Source: an uncultured Paraburkholderia sp.
GTDB taxonomy: Bacteria; Pseudomonadota; Gammaproteobacteria; Burkholderiales; Burkholderiaceae
Length of the DNA: 5,688 bases
Reading direction: 5' to 3'
Assembly: GCA_937917025.1 (NCBI GenBank)
Contig: CALFSF010000543.1
Coordinates: 1-5,688, forward strand
Of this stretch, positions 1-5,292 are shown one piece after another (positions within the stretch are counted from its first letter, which is position 1; the number at the start of each line of letters is the position of its first letter). Position numbers and translations under genes: made by a program. The notes below the pieces were generated by a model. The model saw nothing but the letters and a program-made list of their open reading frames with translations, searched no databases and had not been told where the DNA came from.

Positions 1-180
1 TTCAGTTACGGCATTCACCAATGTCTCGGACAGCCGTTGGCGCGCGTCGAGTTGCAAGTGGTGTTCGCCACGTTGTTCCAGCGGATTCCAACGCTACGCT
101 TTGCTGTTCCGTTGGAACAGGTCATGGGTAAGGGCGATCACTTCGTGCAGGGGCTCGAAGCCTTGCCGGTGACCTGGTGA
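1..180 (+). CDS. cytochrome P450, C-terminal fragment (5' end outside window)
   Basis: The window opens inside a P450 monooxygenase gene, in frame 1; 59 codons and a TGA stop remain. The first ten residues, FSYGIHQCLG, are the haem-binding signature (F-x-x-G-x-H-x-C-x-G), and Cys at fragment residue 8 (bases 22-24) is the axial thiolate ligand of the haem iron. PLARVEL, the start of the L helix, follows directly, and the C-terminal GLEALPVTW is the usual ending of soluble bacterial P450s. About 50 residues after the Cys is normal, so the 3' end is intact. The enzyme would insert one oxygen atom from O2 into a substrate, using electrons from the ferredoxin and reductase encoded next. The substrate-recognition regions lie upstream, so neither CYP family nor substrate can be assigned. 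The identity as a P450 is near certain. Confidence 0.96.
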   Translation, partial: FSYGIHQCLGQPLARVELQVVFATLFQRIPTLRFAVPLEQVMGKGDHFVQGLEALPVTW

Positions 181-209
181 ATATCAGTTGATCCGGCGCG
201 TCCGGACGG

Positions 210-215
210 AGGAGG
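210..215 (+). promoter_or_regulatory. Shine-Dalgarno AGGAGG that fixes the ferredoxin start
   Basis: A perfect AGGAGG lies 5 nt before the ATG at 221. The reading frame is open further upstream, with a TTG at 188, but that codon has no such site. An out-of-frame ATG at 216 sits directly on the site. The spacing therefore selects 221 as the start. Confidence 0.85.
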
Positions 216-220
216 ATGGC

Positions 221-472
221 ATGTCGAATAACAGCTTCAGGCTGCGGGTGTCGGTGGATCAAAGCGTGTGTGTGGGTGCGGGACTGTGCGTATTGTCGAC
301 CAGCGAGGTGTTCGATCAGCGCGACGAGGACGGTGTCGTCAAGTTGTTGCAGGCGTCGCCGGATGAGGCGCTCTACGAGAAAGTATTGGGCGCGTCGCGC
401 AAATGCCCGTCGAAAGCGATCAAGGTCGAGAAGGTCGCAGACAATGCCGAGCCCCACGGGAACGCGCAATGA
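221..472 (+). CDS. 3Fe-4S-type ferredoxin, P450 redox partner
   Basis: This 83-residue soluble protein is of the small ferredoxin family often encoded beside bacterial P450s. Cluster ligands are visible as C17-x2-A20-x2-C23 and C62-P63 near the C-terminus. The position that holds the second Cys in ordinary 4Fe-4S ferredoxins is Ala20. With only three Cys ligands, a 3Fe-4S cluster is expected, as known for this family, although some members with an altered second position can hold 4Fe-4S. The spacer between the Cys groups has the typical EVFDQRDEDG stretch. It begins 40 bp after the P450 stop behind a strong ribosome binding site. Its TGA overlaps the ATG of the reductase gene (ATGA), which suggests translational coupling and balanced synthesis. 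Its inferred role is to carry electrons from the reductase to the P450. Length and motifs are complete. Confidence 0.93.
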   Translation: MSNNSFRLRVSVDQSVCVGAGLCVLSTSEVFDQRDEDGVVKLLQASPDEALYEKVLGASRKCPSKAIKVEKVADNAEPHGNAQ

Positions 473-1722
473 CCATGACACCGCGTTCGATCGTCATCGT
501 CGGCGCGGGCCAGGCCGGTGTTCAGGCAGCGAGCATGTTGCGTACAGAGGGCTATGCCGGCGCGATCCAGCTGATCGGCAACGAGCAGGGGTTGCCGTAC
601 CAGAGGCCGCCGCTGTCCAAGTCGTATCTGGGCTGCGGTCTCGCCGACGACGAACTGCATCTGGAAACCGCGCCGTGGTTCGATGAACAGCGCATCGAGT
701 ACCTGTCCGATGCGCACGTCGATGCGATCGAGCCACATGGAAAACGTGTGAGGTTATCGTCGGGGCGAGTGCTGGAATACGACCACCTGATTCTCGCGAC
801 AGGTGCACGCAACCGGACACTGCCCGCTCTGGGCAAGCCGGTGCAAGGCGTGTTCTCGCTGCGTACCGTGGCCGATGCGGCGGCGCTCACGTCGAGCTTG
901 TGCGACTCGCGTCGCGTCGTCGTGATCGGCGCGGGCTTTCTCGGACTCGAAGTGGCTAGCGTGGCGAAAGCGCAGGGTTGCGACGTGCATGTCGTCGAGT
1001 CGGTTGAGCGCGTGATGCAGCGCGCGATATCCGCGGAGATGTCCGAGGCATGTCTGCGGCAGCTCCGCGAGTCGGGCGTGAATTTTTCGTTGAGTGCGCG
1101 TGTCGATGCCATCTGCTCGCAAGACGGTCGGGTCAGCGCGGTAAAGCTGGCTGACGGCAGCCAGCTCCAGGCCGATCTCGTGCTGATCGCGATCGGCGTG
1201 GTGCCGAACAGTGAACTGGGCCTCGCGTGTGGCCTCAAGGTATTCAACGGCTTCATCGTCGACGAACAACTGCGCACCAGCGATCTTGCGATTTCCGCCA
1301 TCGGCGATTGCGCGGCGTTCCCGTATGCTTTCGACGATGGGGATCTGCTACGGCTCGAATCGGTTCAGAACGCAGTCGACCAGGCGTGCTACGTGGCGCG
1401 TCGCATTGCTGGAATGGTCGACGCGCCGCCCTATGATCAGGTGCCCATATTCTGGAGTGACCAGGGCGGCATGCGGCTGCAGATTGCGGGCGTCGCGCGC
1501 AGGCTCGATGCAAGCGTACTGCGCGGCGATCCCGCAGCGGGGGCATTCTCGGTATTTCGTTACCGGCAGGGTCGGCTTACGGGCGTTGAATCGCTCAACT
1601 GTCCAGCGGACCACATGGCCGCACGTCGGCTGCTGCAGCGGCGAATCAGTCCGTCGCGCGCTCAGGCCGCGGATCCGGCGTTCGATCTCAAGTCCCTGTT
1701 GACCGCCCGGGTGACGGCCTGA
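469..1722 (+). CDS. FAD-dependent ferredoxin reductase (putidaredoxin reductase type)
   Basis: This 417-residue flavoprotein would transfer electrons from NADH to the ferredoxin. The FAD-binding Rossmann motif is GAGQAG (residues 12-17), followed by RPPLSK (46-51), typical of oxygenase-coupled reductases, and ATGAR (110-114). A second Rossmann motif, GAGFLG (154-159), binds the pyridine nucleotide; Glu177 at the end of its second strand favours NADH over NADPH. IGVVPN (242-247) and the FAD-contacting IGD (278-280) complete the fold. The C-terminal interface domain includes FWSDQ (328-332), also typical of the family. The start at 469 overlaps the ferredoxin stop; a second ATG at 475 is possible. 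An in-frame ATG at 403 would add 22 residues before the Rossmann motif and lies within the ferredoxin gene, so it is unlikely. No strong ribosome site precedes 469, consistent with coupling. Together with its neighbours it forms a class I P450 electron chain. Confidence 0.95.
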   Translation: MTMTPRSIVIVGAGQAGVQAASMLRTEGYAGAIQLIGNEQGLPYQRPPLSKSYLGCGLADDELHLETAPWFDEQRIEYLSDAHVDAIEPHGKRVRLSSGRVLEYDHLILATGARNRTLPALGKPVQGVFSLRTVADAAALTSSLCDSRRVVVIGAGFLGLEVASVAKAQGCDVHVVESVERVMQRAISAEMSEACLRQLRESGVNFSLSARVDAICSQDGRVSAVKLADGSQLQADLVLIAIGVVPNSELGLACGLKVFNGFIVDEQLRTSDLAISAIGDCAAFPYAFDDGDLLRLESVQNAVDQACYVARRIAGMVDAPPYDQVPIFWSDQGGMRLQIAGVARRLDASVLRGDPAAGAFSVFRYRQGRLTGVESLNCPADHMAARRLLQRRISPSRAQAADPAFDLKSLLTARVTA

Positions 1723-1755
1723 GGGCGCACAACGAGAGACACTCGGCAGACAACC

Positions 1756-2922
1756 ATGACAAAGGCGACTCCGATACTCGACGGCATCCGCATACTCGAC
1801 ATGACGTCGGTGATCTTTGGCCCATATTGCACGGCGACGCTCTCAGAAATGGGTGCCGAAGTCATCAAGATCGAGTCATGTACTGGCGATGAAATCAGAC
1901 GCGTGGGACGACCGGTGGCGACGCGTGGCATGGGCCCTGCGCATATGACGTTGAACCGCGGCAAGCGCTCGGTGGTCTGGGATCTTAAGACGCCGCGTGG
2001 AGTCGCTGCGTTGCGGCGCCTTGTAAAACGCAGCGACGTGTTCATTCACAATTTGCGCAGCGACGCGATGGAACGACTGGGGTTGAACTACGAAGCGGCT
2101 ACAGCGATCCGCCCCGATCTGATCTGGGTACATTGCTCGGGCTTCGGTGAAGGGGGACCCCTCGCGGGCAAGCCGGCTTACGATGACATCATCCAGGCCG
2201 CCTCTGGCGCGGCCAGCCTGTTGCCGCGTACCGACGGCAATCCCGCCCCCCGCTTCCTGCCGATGGCCATGGCCGACAAGGTTGCCGGCCTGCATGCCAC
2301 CTACGCGGTGCTCGGCGCGCTGCTGCATCGCGAACGGACCGGACTCGGGCAAGCCGTAGAAGTGCCGATGTTCGAAAGCTTCACGCATTTCCTTTTGCAG
2401 GATCATCTGTATGGACGCGCGTTCGTGCCGCCCAATGATACGGCCGGTTATCCGCGTCAACTCGATCCGTTGCGCCAGCCTGTGAAGTGCCTGGACGGCT
2501 ACCTGTCGATCGCGCCGTACACCGATGCGCGCTGGGTGCGTTTTTTCGAGGTTACCGGCAACGCCGGCTTTCTGCAACGCGAAGGGCTGACCAGCGTGCG
2601 TGAGCGTTTCAACGGATTGGACCGTATGCAGGCGGAACTGGCAAGGGTTGTCGCGCAAAAGCCGCTGCGTTACTGGCTTGAGCTAATGGCAGAACACGAT
2701 ATTCCCGCAGCCCAGGTCGCGGACCTGAACGATGTATTCGACGATCCGCATTTGCGGGCCGTCGGGTTTTTCCGGCGCAAGACGCACGCGACGGAAGGTG
2801 ACTACCTGGAAATGCGCGCGCCAGTCCGATTTCATGGTGCAGCATCAAAGGATGTGGAGGGCGCACCGCTGCTCGGCGAGCACAGCGATGCGCTGGCCCG
2901 TTGGCTCGAACAGGAACCCTGA
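1756..2922 (+). CDS. CaiB/BaiF family (class III) CoA-transferase
   Basis: This 388-residue protein has the family N-terminus: LDGIRILDMTSVIFGP (8-23), then GAEVIKIE (33-40), and NRGKRSVVWDLK (67-78). These enzymes move CoA between a CoA ester and a carboxylic acid through an enzyme-aspartyl anhydride. The aligned catalytic Asp is most likely D174 in AMADKVAGLH, by comparison with Asp169 of formyl-CoA transferase. Related alpha-methylacyl-CoA racemases have a His in the GHD motif; here the matching position is Tyr142 (AYDD), which argues against racemase activity. The gene begins 33 bp after the reductase stop, so it is probably the last gene of the P450 operon. Its ribosome site is weak (GGCAGA 5 nt before ATG), but the start agrees with family N-termini. 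Inferred role: CoA activation of an acid made by P450-initiated breakdown. The acid and the CoA donor are unknown. Confidence 0.93.
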   Translation: MTKATPILDGIRILDMTSVIFGPYCTATLSEMGAEVIKIESCTGDEIRRVGRPVATRGMGPAHMTLNRGKRSVVWDLKTPRGVAALRRLVKRSDVFIHNLRSDAMERLGLNYEAATAIRPDLIWVHCSGFGEGGPLAGKPAYDDIIQAASGAASLLPRTDGNPAPRFLPMAMADKVAGLHATYAVLGALLHRERTGLGQAVEVPMFESFTHFLLQDHLYGRAFVPPNDTAGYPRQLDPLRQPVKCLDGYLSIAPYTDARWVRFFEVTGNAGFLQREGLTSVRERFNGLDRMQAELARVVAQKPLRYWLELMAEHDIPAAQVADLNDVFDDPHLRAVGFFRRKTHATEGDYLEMRAPVRFHGAASKDVEGAPLLGEHSDALARWLEQEP

Positions 2923-2924
2923 TG

Positions 2925-3881
2925 TCAGGCGGCCTGTTCGATCAAATCCGGCCGCGAGGTGTCGAGGAAGTATTGTGGATGCCGGGCGGTCAGTTCGGCC
3001 GCATTGGCACGCGCGGCCTCCCTCCATGCGCTGAGTAATGGCGGCACGCGATCCTTATGCCAGGCGAGCGAGAGCGATACGCCTGGCGTTTCGGCGTTCA
3101 ACGGACGATATGCGACACCGAGCGGCTGCATCAACTGCATTACCGCTGGCACAACCGCGACACCAACGCCGGCTGCCACGAGACATGCGGATGTATGCAT
3201 GTCGTGCGCTTCCTTGGCGATAGTCGGCTTCAGGTTCTCGTCTTCGAAAATGTCGAGAATGCGGTCGCCGTAACCCCGCTCCGTTGCGGTGCCGCGCGCG
3301 ACCGCAATCAACGGCCAGGCAGCGAGCTCGCGCAGATTGACGGGGCCGGGTACGTCGTATTCGCTGCCGGCCGGGACTGCAACCACCAGCAATTCGCGAT
3401 ACAGCAATTCGGTCACGATGTTGTGGTCGTAGACGTGGCCGCGCACCAGGCCGACTTCGATCGCGCCTTCCTTCAGTGCGGAAATCTGCTGGGAAATGGT
3501 CATTTCCTGAAGGCTGACATCAGAGTCGGGTGCGAGCGCCTTGAACAGGCGTAGCGTGTTCGGCAGGAAGCAGTAGATCGCGGTATAGATCGACCCGACA
3601 ATGAGATGCGCCCGGGCGCCGCGTCCCGAAGCGCGCACTGCGGCAATGGCGGCCGACGCAGTGTTGAGCACGCGTTGTGCGTGCTCAACCAGAATCTCAC
3701 CGGCCGGCGTCAACAGCACCTTGCGTTTTTCACGCGTGAAAAGCGCGGTGCCGAGTTCGTCTTCGAGTGAAATGATTTGTGCGCTCAAGGCGGGCTGCGC
3801 GATGTTGACGCGCTCGGACGCTCGGGTGAAGTTCAATTCTGCCGCCACTGCCAGGAAGTATTGAAGCTGACGCATGTTCAT
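2925..3881 (-). CDS. LysR-family transcriptional regulator
   Basis: This 318-residue protein has the standard LysR layout. The N-terminal winged helix-turn-helix spans about residues 3-62: QLQYFLAVAAELNFTRASE, IAQPALSAQI as recognition helix, then LEDELGTALFTR and LLTPAGE. A linker helix (about 63-90) and a periplasmic-binding-protein-like effector domain (about 92-300) follow. The DNA-binding region resembles the BenM/CatM branch, which often controls aromatic or organic acid catabolism, but the effector cannot be read from sequence. The start at 3881 has AAGGAG 7 nt upstream; a second Met two codons later is less well placed. The gene lies downstream of the SDR on the same strand and ends 2 bp from the CoA-transferase stop, tail to tail. 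It is the only regulator in view, so control of the SDR operon and/or the P450 operon is likely, though inferred. Confidence 0.95.
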   Translation of the reverse strand: MNMRQLQYFLAVAAELNFTRASERVNIAQPALSAQIISLEDELGTALFTREKRKVLLTPAGEILVEHAQRVLNTASAAIAAVRASGRGARAHLIVGSIYTAIYCFLPNTLRLFKALAPDSDVSLQEMTISQQISALKEGAIEVGLVRGHVYDHNIVTELLYRELLVVAVPAGSEYDVPGPVNLRELAAWPLIAVARGTATERGYGDRILDIFEDENLKPTIAKEAHDMHTSACLVAAGVGVAVVPAVMQLMQPLGVAYRPLNAETPGVSLSLAWHKDRVPPLLSAWREAARANAAELTARHPQYFLDTSRPDLIEQAA

Positions 3882-3888
3882 AACCGCA

Positions 3889-3894
3889 CTCCTT
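3889..3894 (-). promoter_or_regulatory. Shine-Dalgarno AAGGAG of the LysR gene
   Basis: On the minus strand, AAGGAG lies 7 nt before the ATG at 3881 and supports that start. It begins 1 nt after the TAA that ends the small ORF at 3896-4057, so translation of that ORF, if real, would be coupled to the regulator. Confidence 0.8.
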
Positions 3895-3895
3895 C

Positions 3896-4057
3896 TTAGA
3901 AGTCGTATCGCTGGCTGACGGAGGCGCAGGCCGCGGAGAGAGCAGCTGCATATTCGCTCACGAGCGTCGGATCGAATGCCACGCGACCTGAGTCTGTCAT
4001 GTAAAACGCCAGGCTGATGAGACGCAGCAAAGAGGCGAAATTCATCCTGATCGGCAT
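3896..4057 (-). CDS. possible small protein between SDR and LysR genes
   Basis: An open frame of 53 codons starts 10 nt after the SDR stop and ends 14 nt before the LysR start. The predicted peptide begins MPIRMNFASLLRLISLAFYM, with a short hydrophobic stretch near the N-terminus, and ends in QRYDF. I do not recognise a family. In favour: it fills the gap almost exactly, third positions are GC-rich like real genes here, and the TAA abuts the LysR ribosome site. Against: neither candidate ATG (4057 or 4045) has a proper Shine-Dalgarno sequence, and the frame stays open upstream into the SDR gene, so its extent may be chance in GC-rich DNA. It could equally be an untranslated spacer or a gene remnant. 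Confidence 0.3.
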   Translation of the reverse strand: MPIRMNFASLLRLISLAFYMTDSGRVAFDPTLVSEYAAALSAACASVSQRYDF

Positions 4058-4067
4058 CTGCGTGACG

Positions 4068-4868
4068 TCAGTGCACACCGCGCCACGCCAGCGTGCCCGC
4101 GTCGACCCCAAACATGCTGCCCGTAGAGAAAGACGCTTCGTCGGAGGCGAGGAAACACACGAGGCGAGCAACTTCCTCCGGTAAGCCGAGCCGTTTGATC
4201 AGATGTGTGCCCCACAGGCGGGCACGGGCCTTCTCGGGGTCCGGCGCGTGGGCGAGGCTCCGGCTGAGCATCGGCGTGTCGATTGCGCCCGGAACATAGG
4301 CGTTGCAGCGAATACCGGCGTCGGCCAGATCGAGCGCGATGGCTTTCGTTAGCATCACGACACCGCCTTTGCTGGCCGCATACGCGGGCAAACCTGGATA
4401 GGCGACTGTGCTCGCAACCGAGGCGCCGTTGACAATCGCCGGACTGTACGTCGACTTGCGCAGAAATGGCGCAGCGAATTTCGACGCCAGCCACATTGCT
4501 TTCAGATTGACGTTCATCACGGTGTCCCAGACTTCTTCCGGCAGATCTTCGATCGTGGGAGCGCGGCCGGTTAGTCCGTCGTCGGTGACGCCGGCGTTGT
4601 TCACCAGCACGTCGATGCCGCCTGCCTGGGCAACCGTTTCTTCGATCATGTGACGGATCGAATCCGCCTTCGACAGGTCGGTTTTGATGAACAGGGATTT
4701 CGCACCGGCGTCCTTTACTGCTTCCGCCGTCGCCGTGCCCTTGTCTTCCTGCAGATCAGCAACAGTGACCCACGCGGCCCCCTGACGGGCAGCCTCGATC
4801 GCGATTGCCCGGCCCATGCCTTGCGCTGCGCCCGTCACGATCACGACTCGGTTGGTGAGTTTGCCCAT
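4068..4868 (-). CDS. short-chain dehydrogenase/reductase (classical SDR)
   Basis: This 266-residue enzyme would oxidise an alcohol to a ketone or do the reverse. The nucleotide-binding motif TGAAQGMG (12-19) lies on a Rossmann fold, and Asp38 at the end of the second strand indicates NAD(H) rather than NADP(H). NNAG (90-93) is present, and the catalytic set is complete: N121, S150, Y163 and K167 (YAASK). PGAIDTPM (193-200) and the C-terminal SMFGVDAGT region are also typical, and length is close to the usual 250. The start is supported by AAGGAG 6 nt upstream. It is first in a minus-strand pair with the LysR gene and faces the PanE-like gene across 424 bp. Given the P450 operon nearby, oxidation of the hydroxylated product is a reasonable but unproven role. 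Many SDRs are annotated as 3-oxoacyl-ACP reductase; nothing here supports fatty acid synthesis. Confidence 0.94.
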   Translation of the reverse strand: MGKLTNRVVIVTGAAQGMGRAIAIEAARQGAAWVTVADLQEDKGTATAEAVKDAGAKSLFIKTDLSKADSIRHMIEETVAQAGGIDVLVNNAGVTDDGLTGRAPTIEDLPEEVWDTVMNVNLKAMWLASKFAAPFLRKSTYSPAIVNGASVASTVAYPGLPAYAASKGGVVMLTKAIALDLADAGIRCNAYVPGAIDTPMLSRSLAHAPDPEKARARLWGTHLIKRLGLPEEVARLVCFLASDEASFSTGSMFGVDAGTLAWRGVH

Positions 4869-4874
4869 GCCTGT

Positions 4875-4880
4875 CTCCTT
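4875..4880 (-). promoter_or_regulatory. Shine-Dalgarno AAGGAG of the SDR gene
   Basis: Reading the minus strand, AAGGAG sits 6 nt before the ATG at 4868, preceded by an A-run. This is a strong site and settles the SDR start. Confidence 0.85.
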
Positions 4881-4889
4881 TTTTGCCCG

Positions 4890-4901
4890 TATGCAGGCAT
4901 A
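4890..4901. repeat. small palindrome TATGC-AG-GCATA
   Basis: Perfect 5-bp arms with a 2-bp centre, 22 bp upstream of the SDR start, in what would be its leader or promoter. It is short enough to be chance; it could be part of an operator. Confidence 0.25.
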
Positions 4902-4907
4902 TTTTGT

Positions 4908-4926
4908 GTCCGGCTTGCCGTCGGAC
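4908..4926. repeat. dyad upstream of the SDR gene (GTCCGGC ... GTCGGAC)
   Basis: Two 7-base arms match at 6 of 7 positions as an inverted repeat around a 5-base centre (TTGCC). If transcribed, it could form a small hairpin in the SDR leader, about 40-58 nt before the start codon. It could instead be a protein-binding site overlapping the promoter. The sequence does not discriminate. Confidence 0.35.
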
Positions 4927-4944
4927 TAAAGGCGCTGCCGATCT

Positions 4945-4987
4945 GGTGTTCCATAAGATATCGAAACACCACAAGATGTTCCATAAG
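4945..4987. promoter_or_regulatory. candidate operator: repeated TGTTCC half-sites
   Basis: An exact 11-bp direct repeat, TGTTCCATAAG, occurs at 4947-4957 and 4977-4987, 30 bp apart, about three helical turns. The first copy also forms an inverted repeat: GGTGTTCC (4945-4952) faces GAAACACC (4963-4970), 7 of 8 arm positions matching, around a 10-bp AT-rich centre. This gives three half-sites in forward, reverse, forward order within 43 bp, lying 77-119 bp upstream of the SDR start. The core reads TTC-N11-GAA, a dyad of the size that LysR-type regulators bind, so the LysR protein is a candidate binder. IclR-type regulators use similar short palindromes, so another protein is possible. Confidence 0.55.
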
Positions 4988-5019
4988 CATTCATCTCTCA
5001 TACTTTACGGATCGTCTCA

Positions 5020-5031
5020 GTCCCACGGGAC
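5020..5031. repeat. inverted repeat GTCCC-AC-GGGAC
   Basis: Perfect 5-bp GC-rich arms around 2 bp, in the middle of the divergent intergenic region. The 2-base centre is too small for a good RNA hairpin, so a DNA-binding site is the likelier reading if it means anything. Confidence 0.3.
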
Positions 5032-5127
5032 CGATAACTTCAGACTGATTCGCTGCTACGTATGGCGCTCACGTCCTATCTTCCATTGGGACGCCGTGAT
5101 GCCGGGCCGGCAGCATCGGGCTGGACG

Positions 5128-5170
5128 TTCGAGCGAGCTATACGCCGATACGCTCGAATCATCATTTTTT
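5128..5170 (+). terminator. hairpin with T-run, terminator-like, in the PanE-like gene leader
   Basis: TTCGAGCG (5128-5135) and CGCTCGAA (5151-5158) are perfect 8-bp inverted arms around a 15-base loop. Inside the loop TAT and ATA (5139-5141 and 5148-5150) could add three pairs beyond a bulge. A run of six T follows at 5165-5170, six bases after the stem, on the plus strand only. That is the shape of an intrinsic terminator, though the T-run is further from the stem than usual. No upstream plus-strand gene in this gap needs ending, so it may be an attenuator in a long leader, the end of a short RNA, an insulator against readthrough, or just an operator dyad. Confidence 0.4.
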
Positions 5171-5281
5171 AGTATTTCCTCAATCGCTGTGCCGCACCGT
5201 ATCTTTTGCTGATCGTTCGGCCTCCTGCGCGCCTGCCGGTTATACGCGTTGACATGAGGTCGCATCCAATGATTCGGGCAA

Positions 5282-5289
5282 GAGAGAGG
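5282..5289 (+). promoter_or_regulatory. purine-rich ribosome binding site of the PanE-like gene
   Basis: GAGAGAGG ends 3 nt before the ATG at 5293, giving the GAGAG core about 6 nt of spacing. It supports 5293 over two in-frame ATGs further upstream at 5254 and 5269, which lack comparable sites and would put 8-13 residues before the Rossmann strand. Confidence 0.65.
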
Positions 5290-5292
5290 TCT

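Larger units (their letters stand above)
4869..5292. other. divergent intergenic region between SDR and PanE-like genes
   Basis: These 424 bases hold no convincing gene: frames that are open across them do not look like any protein family and lack ribosome sites. The part near 4940-5010 is visibly richer in A+T than the genes around it, as expected for promoters. It must contain the promoters of both the minus-strand SDR operon and the plus-strand PanE-like gene, but I could not find a convincing -35/-10 pair for either. Several dyads and repeats lie here and are listed separately. Confidence 0.7.

Noticed and set aside
403..468. Upstream in-frame start (ATG 403) for the ferredoxin reductase
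   Set aside because: It lies inside the ferredoxin gene, would add 22 charged residues before the Rossmann strand, and the ATGA overlap at 469 is the usual arrangement.
552..1301. Long minus-strand open frame (249 codons) opposite the reductase gene
   Set aside because: Serine/arginine-rich with no recognisable fold; it is the antisense shadow of a high-GC gene with clear motifs on the other strand.
1876..2658. Long minus-strand open frame (260 codons) opposite the CoA-transferase gene
   Set aside because: Low-complexity Arg/His/Ala-rich translation without family features; the plus-strand protein is unmistakable.
2924..2936. CAGGC-G-GCCTG palindrome at the CoA-transferase/LysR junction as a shared terminator
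   Set aside because: A one-base centre cannot form a stable hairpin loop, and no T-run follows on either strand.
4883..5212. Plus-strand frame of 109 codons in the divergent intergenic region
   Set aside because: No ribosome site before its start, no family resemblance, and it crosses the repeat cluster and the hairpin; most likely chance.
5249..5254. Perfect TTGACA as a -35 element for the PanE-like gene
   Set aside because: No acceptable -10 lies 16-18 bp downstream, and transcription from it would begin almost at the start codon, on top of the ribosome site.
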